From the NCBI RefSeq assembly GCF_003201775.1, contig NZ_QJJZ01000022.1:1-62824 (forward strand): a stretch of DNA of 62,824 bases, in the 5' to 3' direction. Under the pieces are notes generated by a model. That model ran no database searches. It saw nothing but the letters and a program-made list of their open reading frames with translations, and was not told the origin of the DNA. Shown one piece after another: positions 19,740 through 28,695 of the stretch (positions are counted from its first letter, which is position 1; each line of letters starts with the position of its first letter). Both the position numbers and the translations under genes were made by a program. The stretch comes from Arenibacter sp. ARW7G5Y1 (GTDB taxonomy: Bacteria > Bacteroidota > Bacteroidia > Flavobacteriales > Flavobacteriaceae).

Positions 19740-20470
19740 TATATAATGTGTTTTTCAAAAGTTAGTCGAAGCCTTTACATAGTATAAAAGGCTAATTGGC
19801 TGGTTATTATAACAAATCACTTCTCCATTAAAGAGTGACTATCGTGCTACCATCATAAATGTAAATCCTGATGATTTTACCTTCTAATATCGAGTTCCAC
19901 TAATATCTTCCAGTATAGAACAACGCATCTCAAAAAGTAAGGTCCCAAAAATCTATTTTTCGGTATTTATACATAACAGTCTAAAAGGACATCCATATGA
20001 CAATTCCAATGACAACAATCCCCACCCAAGGAAGTGGGTGTATAAATAACATGTTCAAACTTATAAATTAGATTACTTTAAAACAATATGACATTTGGAC
20101 TATTTATTTAGATATTTTACCAGCATCAGATTTATTTCTTTTTAGACACCAGTTATTACTATTATAAATTCTATAACATATAAACCATAAAACTAATAAT
20201 AATTAATGAATCACCCTTAATGACCAAGAATTTTCAAACAATAGTGCAAGAATTAACTGATATTTATTAACTAATACCATTAATATTTGTGAGGTTGACC
20301 TTAATTATATAATTTTAAATAAGATATTTAACTTTCTAGGCGCATAGTTTATATTCATAGAACCTAAAACACCCAGGCACCATCAAAAAGGACCATCTAA
20401 TTAAATATCTGCGTTATAACACGAAATAAAAGAAGCTAAATATTATAAAAGAAAATAACATTATGACCCT
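19740..20470. promoter_or_regulatory. Divergent intergenic control region between susC and its regulator
   Basis: A 731-bp AT-rich spacer between the minus-strand susC and the plus-strand XylR-type regulator. It should contain both promoters and the regulator's operators. A GC-rich hairpin stands out (CACCCA at 20023-20028 pairing with TGGGTG at 20035-20040, six-base loop), with no T-run on either side. I found no gene and could not confidently place the Bacteroidota promoter motif. An unusually long leader on either gene is possible. Confidence 0.5.
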
Positions 20471-21637
20471 ATGAAGAACATCTCTAAAAGTAGACATAGA
20501 GTTGCCTTGCTCCTAGAGACCTCAAATGAATATTCCAGAGGAATAATAAAGGGAATTTATGGTTATATAAAAGAACGTGACCAATGGGATGTTCATCTCG
20601 GTGAATATAGTAGAGGAGAACCGAATCCAGAATGGTTATTGTCCTGGAAGGGAGACGGTATCATCGCACGAATTGAAAATATGGCCATTGCGGAATTGGT
20701 CAAGAACTGTAATCTACCAACAATTGACATGAGCTCCGCCAACTTAGTTCCTGGAATCCCATGGGTGGAAACAGATGATAATTTTATTGCCAAAATGGCC
20801 CTTGATCATCTAATTGAATGCGGCTTTAAAAATTTTGGCTACGTAGGCACCGGATTCAATTGGTCGGAATGGCGAGCCAAGCATTTTATTGATATGCTTA
20901 AAATAAAGGGAATTCATTGTTATTCCCATAATTTTGCCATCAATCAAAAAATCAATTTAATTGAAGAGCAAAAAAATATGGAATCTTGGTTGACGACCTT
21001 ACCAAAACCAATAGGAATATTTTCTGCATATGACCAACTCGGGCGATTAATTATTGATGCTAGCCACAAGGCTGGGTTTTTGGTGCCAGAAGAAGTAGCG
21101 GTTATCGGTGTTGATAATGACCCACTTATTTGTGAACTTTGCTCTCCTTCACTTACAAGTGTAATTCCAGACACCTATAAAACGGGTTACACAGCCGCAA
21201 GGCTGTTAGACAAACTGATGAAGGGGCAAAAGGATGTCCAAATTACCAATTTCATTGCACCACTAGGTATAGAAAAAAGACGATCCACAGATTCTATGGC
21301 AATAGAAGACCCCCATATCTCAAAGGCTATGCACTATATCTATGAACATGCCAACACAGGTACTTTTGATATCAATGATATACTTAATTTTGTTCCTATG
21401 ACACGCAGAGTATTTGAGAAAAGATTTCTAACCTTTGTTGGTAGAACCCCATATAAGGAATTGCAAAGGATTCGGGTAAATCGTTTAAAGGAACTTTTGG
21501 GTCAAACCGACCTAAGTTTACTGGATATTGCAGAAAAATCTGGTTTTGATCATGTTTCCTATATGAGTTATTTATTTAAAAGAGAAACTGGGATTACACC
21601 AATGGCCTATCGCAAAAAAATAATGACTGCAACATAA
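20471..21637 (+). CDS. XylR-type transcriptional regulator (sugar-binding domain plus AraC HTH)
   Basis: A 388-residue one-component regulator. Residues about 10-270 form a periplasmic-binding-protein-like sensor (VALLLETSNEYSRGIIKGIY at the start, then IDMSSANLVPGIPWVETDD, and GVDNDPLICELCSPSLTSV), as in E. coli XylR and LacI-type sensors. Residues about 285-385 form an AraC-type double helix-turn-helix (LLDIAEKSGFDHVSYMSYLF). It has no signal peptide, so it senses a cytoplasmic sugar. It is divergent from susC, and no hybrid two-component sensor or STN/FecR pair is associated with this locus, so it is the likely activator, responding to the imported desulfated sugar. A strong terminator follows it at 21682-21722. 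The start is the ATG at 20471. Confidence 0.93.
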   Translation: MKNISKSRHRVALLLETSNEYSRGIIKGIYGYIKERDQWDVHLGEYSRGEPNPEWLLSWKGDGIIARIENMAIAELVKNCNLPTIDMSSANLVPGIPWVETDDNFIAKMALDHLIECGFKNFGYVGTGFNWSEWRAKHFIDMLKIKGIHCYSHNFAINQKINLIEEQKNMESWLTTLPKPIGIFSAYDQLGRLIIDASHKAGFLVPEEVAVIGVDNDPLICELCSPSLTSVIPDTYKTGYTAARLLDKLMKGQKDVQITNFIAPLGIEKRRSTDSMAIEDPHISKAMHYIYEHANTGTFDINDILNFVPMTRRVFEKRFLTFVGRTPYKELQRIRVNRLKELLGQTDLSLLDIAEKSGFDHVSYMSYLFKRETGITPMAYRKKIMTAT

Positions 21638-21681
21638 TAAGATTATTTAATAATACAATAATCGTACAAGTAATAAACTAA

Positions 21682-21722
21682 AAAATCCGTAACTACTTAT
21701 TTAAAAGCTTGTTACGGATTTT
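21682..21722. terminator. Bidirectional rho-independent terminator
   Basis: A perfect 12-bp inverted repeat: AAAATCCGTAAC (21682-21693) and GTTACGGATTTT (21711-21722), with A-runs and T-runs on both sides, so it can stop transcription in either direction. It closes the regulator gene and lies just outside the island boundary, where it would also terminate the minus-strand tRNA fragment. Confidence 0.85.
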
Positions 21723-21726
21723 TAAA

Positions 21727-21769
21727 GTGATGGCAGAAGGATTCGAACCTTCGACCGCCTGCTTAGAAG
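21727..21769 (-). repeat. Left attachment site: 3' fragment of tRNA-Arg(TCT)
   Basis: Read on the minus strand this is the 3' part of a tRNA: anticodon loop CTTCTAA (anticodon TCT), 3' anticodon stem GCAGG, a perfect T-arm (GAAGG, TTCGAAT, CCTTC), acceptor strand TGCCATC and discriminator A. The 5' half is missing: beyond 21769 the expected anticodon-stem and D-arm sequence is absent, so this is a fragment, not a working gene. The same arrangement recurs at 45500-45542. Such fragments are what integrases leave when they use the 3' end of a tRNA gene as target. Confidence 0.85.
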
Positions 21770-21884
21770 GCACTTCAACTATAGTATCATATAGTTTCAT
21801 TTGTTTGCAAATCGTCCATAATAATAGGATTTCTAATTTTAATATTTTCCTATAGTTTCAGATTTTATCCGATTATCTCTAAAA

Positions 21885-21904
21885 TGTTTAACCTATGTTT
21901 AACC
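21885..21904 (+). repeat. 20-bp repeat near the left end (candidate integrase arm site)
   Basis: The sequence TGTTTAACCTATGTTTAACC is present here and again, identical and in the same orientation, at 45429-45448, just inside the other end of the island. It is itself two GTTTAACC units spaced 11 bp apart. Repeats of this kind near both ends of an element are typical of arm-type sites bound by tyrosine integrases. The binding role is inferred. Confidence 0.7.
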
Positions 21905-21970
21905 TGATTGTCATTAAAAGTAAAATTGTATTCGTTTAAAATTAAATATTTTACCTATAAAATTCGTTTC

Positions 21971-22840
21971 TTATTGGGTATTTTCAACGGAACTATTTAT
22001 TACACTTATAGCTTCGTCACCTTTATTATTAACATGCCCAATGAAAACTCCGGTAATTATTAGCCAAATAATTATTATTACAGAAGTATTAAGTAAAAAG
22101 CTGTTTCTGTAGAACTTTTTTCGGTTAATCTGTTCTATTAAAATTATCAAGATTAATATTATTGAAGTAATTAAAATTGTTGACGTAGAATTTGAACCAA
22201 GTGCTTTTGACATGACTACAGCTTCCATCAAAAAACCTTCAGAGGTATTTAGAGCTTCTTTCTGCTCAATTACTTTATCAAAAACTACTAGTTCATAATA
22301 TGATGAAACCGATTTTTGAATCATTAAAATATCACTATGTTTAAAGTAACTAGAAATTGAAAGTGCTATAAAGGCCACAATATATATAGAATCAATAATT
22401 TTAAACTTATTAGTTTTAGTATTAATATTACTGGCTCTGTCTAAATTTTGAGTGGCCAACTGAATTGGATTTTTTTCAGTTCTTTTTAAAGAATTTACAT
22501 AGCTCTTTAATTTGTCGCCCATAGAGAAATACAGCGATTCAATTTTTCTTCTGAAATTAGAATATAATACTTTAATTTCTGCATCTGATTTATAAATGAA
22601 TAAATAAATGCCCATTCCTAGAAAGATTATGAGAAGTAATAATGTACCCCTATAAGGCATATCGATTCCAAAAATGTTGACAAAATAGTAGCTCAGAGGA
22701 ATTTCAAAATTATTCTCCACCAAATTATAAATCTGTTGATCAAAATAGGGGTCAAAGTCTTTTGCTAATAAACTGTATATAATAAGTAATAGAGAAACAA
22801 TAATTATTGTTGTTGATATCTTCTTCTCGATTATTTCCAT
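21971..22840 (-). CDS. Unknown membrane protein with five predicted helices
   Basis: A 289-residue protein I do not recognise. About five hydrophobic segments are visible: near residues 9-26, 64-84, 148-168, 220-238 and 250-272. A charged loop of roughly 60 residues lies between the second and third. There is no signal peptide cleavage site and no enzyme motif. It is the first gene inside the left end of the island and is transcribed toward the attachment site. Its base composition matches the AT-rich island rather than the polysaccharide loci. Superinfection exclusion or another host-surface function is possible for such a position, but nothing in the sequence shows it. Confidence 0.7.
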   Translation of the reverse strand: MEIIEKKISTTIIIVSLLLIIYSLLAKDFDPYFDQQIYNLVENNFEIPLSYYFVNIFGIDMPYRGTLLLLIIFLGMGIYLFIYKSDAEIKVLYSNFRRKIESLYFSMGDKLKSYVNSLKRTEKNPIQLATQNLDRASNINTKTNKFKIIDSIYIVAFIALSISSYFKHSDILMIQKSVSSYYELVVFDKVIEQKEALNTSEGFLMEAVVMSKALGSNSTSTILITSIILILIILIEQINRKKFYRNSFLLNTSVIIIIWLIITGVFIGHVNNKGDEAISVINSSVENTQ

Positions 22841-22951
22841 ACTTAAATAACTTAAAATTGGTTAATATGACAACTGATTTACAAAACTTTTCATTTTAGG
22901 CAATGTGCCATATATGATAACCTTTTAATCAAATATAAAACAAAAATTGAG

Positions 22952-22967
22952 TTGCCATAAAAGGCAA
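22952..22967 (+). promoter_or_regulatory. Candidate operator before the Xre-type regulator
   Basis: The inverted repeat TTGCC-N6-GGCAA ends four bases before the ATG at 22972. A related GGCA-N3-TGCC palindrome lies upstream at 22899-22909. Small Xre regulators commonly bind such sites to repress themselves. The role is inferred from position only. Confidence 0.45.
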
Positions 22968-22971
22968 TTTC

Positions 22972-23199
22972 ATGATTCCTGAAAATGAACAAGAAATACT
23001 AATTAAAAGGCTCGGAAAAAGAATCCGTGAACTTCGTCATGAAAAAGGTATTTCGCAGCGTGAATTGGCCTTAGAATGTGAATTTGAGAAGTCAAATGTC
23101 TCAAGATTAGAAGCGGGTCGTGTTAATCCTACCTATTTAACATTATGCAAAGTTGCCCAAGCATTGAAAATTGAGGTAGTTGAAATTTTCAAATTTTAG
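22972..23199 (+). CDS. Xre-family helix-turn-helix regulator
   Basis: A 75-residue protein consisting of one Cro/C1-type helix-turn-helix domain (about 10-70). It contains LGKRIRELRHEKGISQRELA and CEFEKSNVSRLEAGRVNPT, with the recognition helix in SNVSRLEAG. Its length is usual for single-domain Xre proteins in mobile elements. It is the only plus-strand gene at this end of the island, and its last codons overlap by 4 nt the tail of the minus-strand gene at 23196. A palindrome immediately before its start suggests autoregulation. It may control the divergent membrane-protein gene or island functions more widely. Confidence 0.92.
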   Translation: MIPENEQEILIKRLGKRIRELRHEKGISQRELALECEFEKSNVSRLEAGRVNPTYLTLCKVAQALKIEVVEIFKF

Positions 23200-23678
23200 C
23201 TATTATTATGGAAGGAAGATTTTATCAATTCTTCAATCAGACCTGCATCTTCATTTCTATACAGTTCAAAAATCATTTCTCGATTTAATAGGCCAGTATC
23301 ACATAAAATCGCGATTCGTAGATAGATGTCAACATTTTCATCGTATAACCTTGAATGATAAATTAACCTTTTCGCATTAATCGTGCAGCTTGAGTCTTCA
23401 CAAAAATCTTCCATCCTATAACAATCACATTTGGGCAAATCCACCTTATCAGGAAAGAGCAATCCCAATGTAACCTTTTCAAAAACAGCTTTATTACTGT
23501 CTAAACTTTTCCAATCCCAAAAATCTCTAAATTCTTCAATCAATTCATAAGACCATTTCATTTTCTTATTTGCGGATAGTATTTTAAAGTCAATTACATC
23601 TTTAAAAAAGGCTAAATCGCTTTCTGAAAAAGGATATAACTCAGCTATATATTCTTGATAAAATCCAACTTCATTCAT
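23196..23678 (-). CDS. Hypothetical protein with ELIEEF-x4-DW motif
   Basis: A 160-residue soluble protein. It contains the segment WSYELIEEFRDFWDWKSLD, a pattern I have seen repeated in uncharacterised bacterial proteins, and a cluster of four cysteines (CDCYRMEDFCEDSSC, about residues 95-109) that might bind metal. No enzymatic motif is recognisable. It starts 3 nt after the stop of the KTSC-domain lipoprotein gene, so the two are probably one transcript. Its tail overlaps the convergent Xre gene by 4 nt. The function is unknown. A cargo role such as toxin/immunity or phage defence is compatible with the setting but not shown. Confidence 0.75.
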   Translation of the reverse strand: MNEVGFYQEYIAELYPFSESDLAFFKDVIDFKILSANKKMKWSYELIEEFRDFWDWKSLDSNKAVFEKVTLGLLFPDKVDLPKCDCYRMEDFCEDSSCTINAKRLIYHSRLYDENVDIYLRIAILCDTGLLNREMIFELYRNEDAGLIEELIKSSFHNNS

Positions 23679-23681
23679 GTC

Positions 23682-24035
23682 TTAATTGAGCTGTAATTGA
23701 TATCGGCCTTTTATGTTCCGGTTATAAAAGCTTCCAAAAGAAGGAGATTCTTTGAACTCTTTCCAAACGCTTAGCGGTATGCCTTGATGTAAATATTTCT
23801 TGGAATCGGTAGAAAGCACCATAAAACCAAAGTCATTATTACAGCTATAATATTGTGCTCCTCTTATCCAAGAACTTTCCGAAGTATCAACTTGGTCTAT
23901 AAAAGCAAAAGTAGAATTAGTAACGGTACTTAAACCATCTTGATAAGAGGTAAAGGAATTTGGAAGTTTCTCGCAGTCATTTGGCTGGCAAGAGACCATC
24001 AAAATTATACATATAACCTTTAGAATATTAATCAT
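23682..24035 (-). CDS. Small lipoprotein with KTSC domain
   Basis: A 117-residue protein with a lipoprotein signal peptide (MINILKVICIILMVSC, lipobox Cys16) and a C-terminal KTSC-like domain (about 50-115). That domain is a short beta-rich fold with SSWIRGAQYY near its start, a Y-x-HQGIP-x-S-V-W core, and SFGSFYNRNIKGRYQL at the end. KTSC domains are usually found in cytoplasmic proteins of unknown function and near nucleic-acid enzymes, so an exported copy with a lipid anchor is unusual. It is followed after 3 nt by the 160-residue hypothetical gene. The role is unknown. Confidence 0.75.
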   Translation of the reverse strand: MINILKVICIILMVSCQPNDCEKLPNSFTSYQDGLSTVTNSTFAFIDQVDTSESSWIRGAQYYSCNNDFGFMVLSTDSKKYLHQGIPLSVWKEFKESPSFGSFYNRNIKGRYQLQLN

Positions 24036-24144
24036 GGACCTTAATGTATTTAAATAAAACGCTATTAATAATAATGTTACTAATTTTTAATTTAATAATT
24101 AATGCCTTTAAACTACTACAGAGTTCAAGTAGGCTTGTGCAATA

Positions 24145-24585
24145 TTAAAATAAACCTTTGTCCGATAAACTGGAAAATCCATCTTTTGCTATTATCAAAT
24201 GATCTAAAAACTGAATGTCTAAATACGAAGCTGCTTGTTTTAATTTTTTAGTTAAACTTATGTCTGCTTCACTTGCCTTTAGATTCCCACTTGGATGATT
24301 ATGGGCCACAATAATAGAACAGGCACTACATTTCAACGCCACCGAATATAGTAATTTAGCATCTACCACGGTTCCAGACACGCCACCTTTTGATAAACTA
24401 CATATTCCTAAAACTATATTACTTCTATTTAGCAATAAGACTTTAAACTCTTCCTGCAACTCAATCAACCCCATATCCCAACTTGATAAGAAAGCTTCAT
24501 AAGCTTTTTCGCTACTGGAAATTCTTACTCTATTTTTTATTCCCGATTCATAAGAAATGGAAATTTCTTTTATTATACTTTTCAT
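24145..24585 (-). CDS. RadC-like JAB-domain protein
   Basis: A 146-residue protein carrying the JAB/MPN metalloprotease-like domain of the RadC family. The zinc motif is HNHPSG followed by ASEADISLT (H-x-H...D), and the ending LDIQFLDHLIIAKDGFSSL is typical of RadC. It lacks the N-terminal helix-hairpin-helix part of chromosomal RadC, as do most copies found on integrative elements and plasmids in Bacteroidota. Despite the name, a DNA-repair role is not established; an anti-restriction or element-maintenance role has been suggested. It lies 81 nt downstream of a small unknown gene that often accompanies it. The start is the ATG at 24585. Confidence 0.92.
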   Translation of the reverse strand: MKSIIKEISISYESGIKNRVRISSSEKAYEAFLSSWDMGLIELQEEFKVLLLNRSNIVLGICSLSKGGVSGTVVDAKLLYSVALKCSACSIIVAHNHPSGNLKASEADISLTKKLKQAASYLDIQFLDHLIIAKDGFSSLSDKGLF

Positions 24586-24666
24586 GTGTATTAAATATTA
24601 AAAACAGCTAAAATCAAGTAAGAGTTACAAAGTACCCTTATACGATATTAGCTGTTTGGTTAGTGA

Positions 24667-25062
24667 TTACATTACTCCATTAGAAGAGAATTTTTCCTGA
24701 AGCTTGTCAAATTTCACGAAATCCTCAACAGTTGAATTGGATTTTTCCACTAAAGGTCTTGGTGCTTCCTCTGGTTGATATTCATATCTATGAGAAAGCT
24801 CTATAACCTCCCCGGATTCTGGAATAGTGTAATCATAAGGTTCAGTATCAACCTTGACTATTTTACCTGCAAGCTCTGTTCCAATTAGGGCTTTACAAGT
24901 ATTTTCATCAAAGGTTGATGGAATGGTAGCCTTTCTGGCAGTGGCATAAAACCTATCAGTTTGTTGGGATTTTACCATCTCAATCCCTCCTTGAAGTTCT
25001 AGAACATTAAATACCTTTCCTTCTTCACTAGTGTACTGTTTAAAATTAATGATTCGTACCAT
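24667..25062 (-). CDS. Hypothetical protein upstream of the RadC-like gene
   Basis: The ATG at 25062 (MVRIINFKQYTSEEGKVF) is preferred over the TTG at 25098, giving 131 residues. The protein is acidic and soluble, with beta-rich segments in the first half (VFNVLELQGGIEMVKS) and a helical, polar C-terminus. I have seen similar small proteins next to RadC-like genes on Bacteroidota mobile elements but know no function. It is probably co-transcribed with the RadC-like gene. An inverted repeat (AAACAGCTAA at 24602-24611, TTAGCTGTTT at 24648-24657) lies in the spacer between the two and could be an attenuator or binding site. Confidence 0.75.
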   Translation of the reverse strand: MVRIINFKQYTSEEGKVFNVLELQGGIEMVKSQQTDRFYATARKATIPSTFDENTCKALIGTELAGKIVKVDTEPYDYTIPESGEVIELSHRYEYQPEEAPRPLVEKSNSTVEDFVKFDKLQEKFSSNGVM

Positions 25063-25184
25063 CTTATTGATTTTTAGAGTTGAACAATAGGTTAGCAACA
25101 GTTAAGCCTGTAGCAGCAGATTAAAAACAGCTATCACCTTGTTCTTAAATACTGCTGACGAAAAAGACTTACTGAAACTAAGGT

Positions 25185-25201
25185 AGGGGGGGATTCCCCC
25201 T
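25185..25201. other. GC-rich hairpin and G-run cluster before the restriction cluster
   Basis: In the spacer between the divergent 24667-25062 and 25346-28390 genes lies a run of seven G, then ATT and five C, giving a hairpin AGGGGG/CCCCCT. Further G-runs follow to 25240 (three, six and three G). This is striking in such AT-rich DNA. It could stop transcription between divergent units or form a G-quadruplex. No gene is called in 25063-25345. Confidence 0.5.
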
Positions 25202-25345
25202 TTACTTGGGATTGGTGGGGGGTTTGAGATAGGGAGATTCACGAACACATGACTGCTAAAAAATTTTAAAAAAATTAAATCCATACGTTAAGTACTATGA
25301 CGTGCTAATCGTTATATTTAGCTTTTGAACAACTAATCATTATCC

Positions 25346-28300
25346 ATGTCTTTTTTTCAAAACTCTGTAGTTGCTAAACATTTAAAAGCTCAGGACAAAG
25401 AACTTCTTCAGAAAAAATGGGAACATTTTAAAACCTATTTTCAAAATCCTGAAATACAGAACAACATTAGAAATAGTAAGGAAGAACAGTTTCAAGAAGG
25501 CTTTTTTAGGGAGCTATTTGTAAAAATTTTAGGTTATACATTAAATCCGGAACCCAATTTTAATTTAACCACTGAATATAAAAATGTAAAGGATAGCAAA
25601 AAAGCAGATGGGGCAATCGTAATTAATGATGAAGTCAAGGCCGTAATTGAACTTAAAGGCACAAACACAACAGACTTAAAGAAAATAGAGGTACAAGCGT
25701 TTGGGTACAAAAACAATCAACCTAAATGCCCTTATGTAATTACTTCCAATTTTGAAAAATTAAGGTTCTATATAGAGGATACTATTGATCATATTGAATT
25801 TAACTTATTCACTTTACCACAACAAGAATTTGAGTTGTTATATTTATGTCTATCCTATGAAAAGATAAATAATGATACTCCTCTTAAAATAAAAAAAACA
25901 TCTTTAAGTGAGGAAGAAGCAATTACTAAAAGTCTATATAATCACTACTCTGTTTTTAAAAGAGAATTGTATCAAAATCTAGTTGCATTAAACCCCCAGT
26001 TTGATAACTTAACTTTATTTAAACAATCCCAAACTTTACTAGATAGATTTTTGTTCTTATTCTTTGCTGAAGACAGACAATTACTACCTCCAAACTCTGT
26101 AAGATTGGTTTTAAGCCAATGGAAAAAACTACAAGACTTAGATGCTTACACACCGCTTTTTGATAGGTTTAAAAAGTACTTTGGTTATTTAAATACTGGC
26201 TTTAAAGGAAAACATCATGACATATATGCTTACAATGGTGGCTTATTCAAGCCTAATGAGATTTTAGACACTGTAATTATAGATGATGATTTGTTATACA
26301 AACATACGCTTAAACTCTCTGAGTATGATTTTGATAGTGAAGTAGATGTGAATATTCTAGGCCATATTTTTGAGAATTCATTAAATGAAATTGATGAAGT
26401 TAAAGCTGAACTAGAAGGAACAGAAGTCGTTAAAAGCAATACTAAAAGGAAAAAAGATGGTGTTTTCTATACACCTAAATACATAACAAAATACATTGTT
26501 GAAAACACAGTTGGTAAGATTTGTGAAGAAAAGAAAGCTGAACTAGAAATAGTAGAAGAAGACTTTATTACAGACAAGAAAAGGCAAAAGAAGACTATTA
26601 AAGGTCTTATAGACAAATTAACTACTTATAGAGATTGGCTATTGCAATTAACCATTTGTGACCCAGCTTGTGGCTCTGGAGCATTTTTAAACCAAGCTCT
26701 AGACTTTTTAATTCTTGAACACAAATACATTGATGAATTACAAGCTAAACTCTTTGGTGATGCAATAATATTAAGTGATTTAGAGAAAAGCATTTTAGAA
26801 AACAACCTATTTGGGGTTGACTTAAATGAAGAAAGTGTTGAAATAGCTAAGCTTTCATTATGGCTCAGGACCGCTGTGCCTAATAGAAAACTAAATGATT
26901 TAAGCAACAATATCAAATGTGGCAACAGCTTAATAGACAACCCAGAAGTAGCGGGAGACAAGGCTTTTAATTGGGAAAAAGAATTTCCTCATATTTTTGA
27001 TAAAGGTGGGTTTGATGTGATTATTGGTAACCCTCCTTATGTATTTGCAAGAGATAATTTCAGTCAAGAAGAAAAGGATTTCTATATAAACGAATATGTC
27101 TCAGCAAAATATCAAATCAATACATACCTATTATTTATTGAGAAATCAGTTAAACTAATAAAGCAAAACGGAGTTTATGGATTAATTATACCCAATTCTT
27201 GGCTTATGGTATATTCTGGGGAAGGATTAAGAAAGTACTTATTAGAAACTTGTAAGTTATATCAGATAATAAACTTAGAGGGCTACTCTTTTGAAAGTGC
27301 TAATGTAGAGACAGTGATTTTATTAGCTAAAAAAGAAGTAATGCAAACGAGTAATATTTTAGAAATACTTTTAAATAATGGTACTGAGTTCTATCTATCA
27401 CACGTTAAAAACCAAAATGATTTTCAAAAAAATGATTGTTTTGAGTTTAAGGTATTTCTTGATGATGAAGGTGATAGAGTAAACTCGAAACTAAATAATA
27501 ATACAATCTCACTTGATGATTTAGTTGAAATAAAAGCTGGATTACAAGCCTATGAAAAAAATAAAGGTGAACCAAAACAAACTGCTGAGGATGTAAAAAA
27601 CAGACCTTATGACTATGAATTTAAATTCAATGAAAATACCCATAAATATTTGGAAGGTAAGGATGTCGGCAGGTATTACACTAACTGGTCTGGATTATAT
27701 CTAAGATATGGAGAGAACTTAGCAGCTCCAAGAACCTTTAACTTATTTAATGGAAAAAAAATAATAGTTAGAGAAATTACTGGAAAATTTCCGAACTGTC
27801 TTGTATCAACATATACCGAGGAATTGTATTTGTACAACAGAAGTAACATTGGTATAGTTGAAAAGGACAACTCTGATGTTTCTTTAAAATATGTTGTCTG
27901 TCTACTGAATAGCAGCCTGTTATCCTATTACTTTTTAAAAAACACAGCTAAATCAGTTAGAAAATTATTTCCAAAAATAATTCTCAATGATTTAAGAAAA
28001 TTTCCAATAAAGAAAGTAACATTTTCCCAACAAGAACCTTTTATAGAAAAAGTTGATATAATGCTCTCTTTAAATAAATACTTACAAGAAGCTATTAGTA
28101 AATTCCAAAGAAATCTCCTAAGAGAATTCACTACAATTGACAAACTAAGTAAAAAATTAGAAACTTGGCATGAGCTTAGTTATACTGACTTCCTTAAAGA
28201 ATTAAAAAAGAAAAAAGTAGAATTATCTTTATCACAAAAAGCAGAGTGGGAAGATTACTTTTTAGCAGAAAAACACAATGCTCAAACTTTGCGAACCCAA

Positions 28301-28390
28301 ATTAACCAAACAGACAAAGAAATAGACAAAATGGTTTATGAACTTTATGACTTAACTAAGGAGGAAATTGAAATAGTGGAAAACTCTTAA
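25346..28390 (+). CDS. Type IIG restriction-modification enzyme (Eco57I-like)
   Basis: A 1014-residue single-chain restriction and modification enzyme. The N-terminal nuclease domain has a PD-(D/E)xK signature (D88-G-A...E102-L-K104). The central N6-adenine methyltransferase has the SAM-binding motif DPACGSGAFLNQAL (D439) and catalytic motif NPPY (562-565). The C-terminal part (about 720-1000) resembles TaqI-type specificity domains. It would cut unmodified foreign DNA and methylate an adenine in its own site. Its length matches type IIG or related BREX-independent enzymes. It is the first gene of a plus-strand defence run and is followed after 11 nt by a small gene and then McrB. The recognition site cannot be predicted. 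The start is the ATG at 25346. Confidence 0.93.
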   Translation: MSFFQNSVVAKHLKAQDKELLQKKWEHFKTYFQNPEIQNNIRNSKEEQFQEGFFRELFVKILGYTLNPEPNFNLTTEYKNVKDSKKADGAIVINDEVKAVIELKGTNTTDLKKIEVQAFGYKNNQPKCPYVITSNFEKLRFYIEDTIDHIEFNLFTLPQQEFELLYLCLSYEKINNDTPLKIKKTSLSEEEAITKSLYNHYSVFKRELYQNLVALNPQFDNLTLFKQSQTLLDRFLFLFFAEDRQLLPPNSVRLVLSQWKKLQDLDAYTPLFDRFKKYFGYLNTGFKGKHHDIYAYNGGLFKPNEILDTVIIDDDLLYKHTLKLSEYDFDSEVDVNILGHIFENSLNEIDEVKAELEGTEVVKSNTKRKKDGVFYTPKYITKYIVENTVGKICEEKKAELEIVEEDFITDKKRQKKTIKGLIDKLTTYRDWLLQLTICDPACGSGAFLNQALDFLILEHKYIDELQAKLFGDAIILSDLEKSILENNLFGVDLNEESVEIAKLSLWLRTAVPNRKLNDLSNNIKCGNSLIDNPEVAGDKAFNWEKEFPHIFDKGGFDVIIGNPPYVFARDNFSQEEKDFYINEYVSAKYQINTYLLFIEKSVKLIKQNGVYGLIIPNSWLMVYSGEGLRKYLLETCKLYQIINLEGYSFESANVETVILLAKKEVMQTSNILEILLNNGTEFYLSHVKNQNDFQKNDCFEFKVFLDDEGDRVNSKLNNNTISLDDLVEIKAGLQAYEKNKGEPKQTAEDVKNRPYDYEFKFNENTHKYLEGKDVGRYYTNWSGLYLRYGENLAAPRTFNLFNGKKIIVREITGKFPNCLVSTYTEELYLYNRSNIGIVEKDNSDVSLKYVVCLLNSSLLSYYFLKNTAKSVRKLFPKIILNDLRKFPIKKVTFSQQEPFIEKVDIMLSLNKYLQEAISKFQRNLLREFTTIDKLSKKLETWHELSYTDFLKELKKKKVELSLSQKAEWEDYFLAEKHNAQTLRTQINQTDKEIDKMVYELYDLTKEEIEIVENS

Positions 28391-28401
28391 ATTATTTAAA
28401 C

Positions 28402-28623
28402 ATGAACAAAAAACATCACACTATTTATTTTGACGAAAACAACAATTTAATTCATACTACTCCTAAAGAATGGGCCAGGGCAAACCGAGATTGCTTTAGA
28501 AAGTATAATTTTTTGAATAATGAAAATACACCAGTAACTGAAACAATTAATCGGTACTTGATTGAGAATAGAGGTTTTAATAGAATCGAGAGTGATACAA
28601 GGGTTATATGCATTAAATTCTGA
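28402..28623 (+). CDS. Small hypothetical protein between the RM and mcrB genes
   Basis: A 73-residue polar protein starting 11 nt after the restriction enzyme gene, so probably co-translated with it. It contains TPKEWARANRDCFRKYNF, a helical segment with several basic and aromatic residues, and a second short helix near TETINRYLIENRGF. I do not recognise a family. Small genes in this position can encode controllers, inhibitors or phage-sensing partners, but none of these is shown. Good codon continuity, tight spacing and lack of overlap with other frames support it as a real gene. Confidence 0.65.
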   Translation: MNKKHHTIYFDENNNLIHTTPKEWARANRDCFRKYNFLNNENTPVTETINRYLIENRGFNRIESDTRVICIKF

Positions 28624-28695
28624 AAGTAACAGCTTTTATCGATTTCTTCAGGTGTTAATGGTTTAAGATGAATTTATAAAGGATATTAATTAAAT

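Noticed and set aside
21727..21769. A complete tRNA-Arg gene
   Set aside because: Only the 3' part from the anticodon loop on is present; the 5' anticodon stem, D-arm and acceptor strand are missing here and at 45500-45542.
25102..25284. A minus-strand frame between the two divergent units
   Set aside because: It runs through the G-run hairpin, is rich in Pro and Phe as expected from chance, and has no family match by eye.
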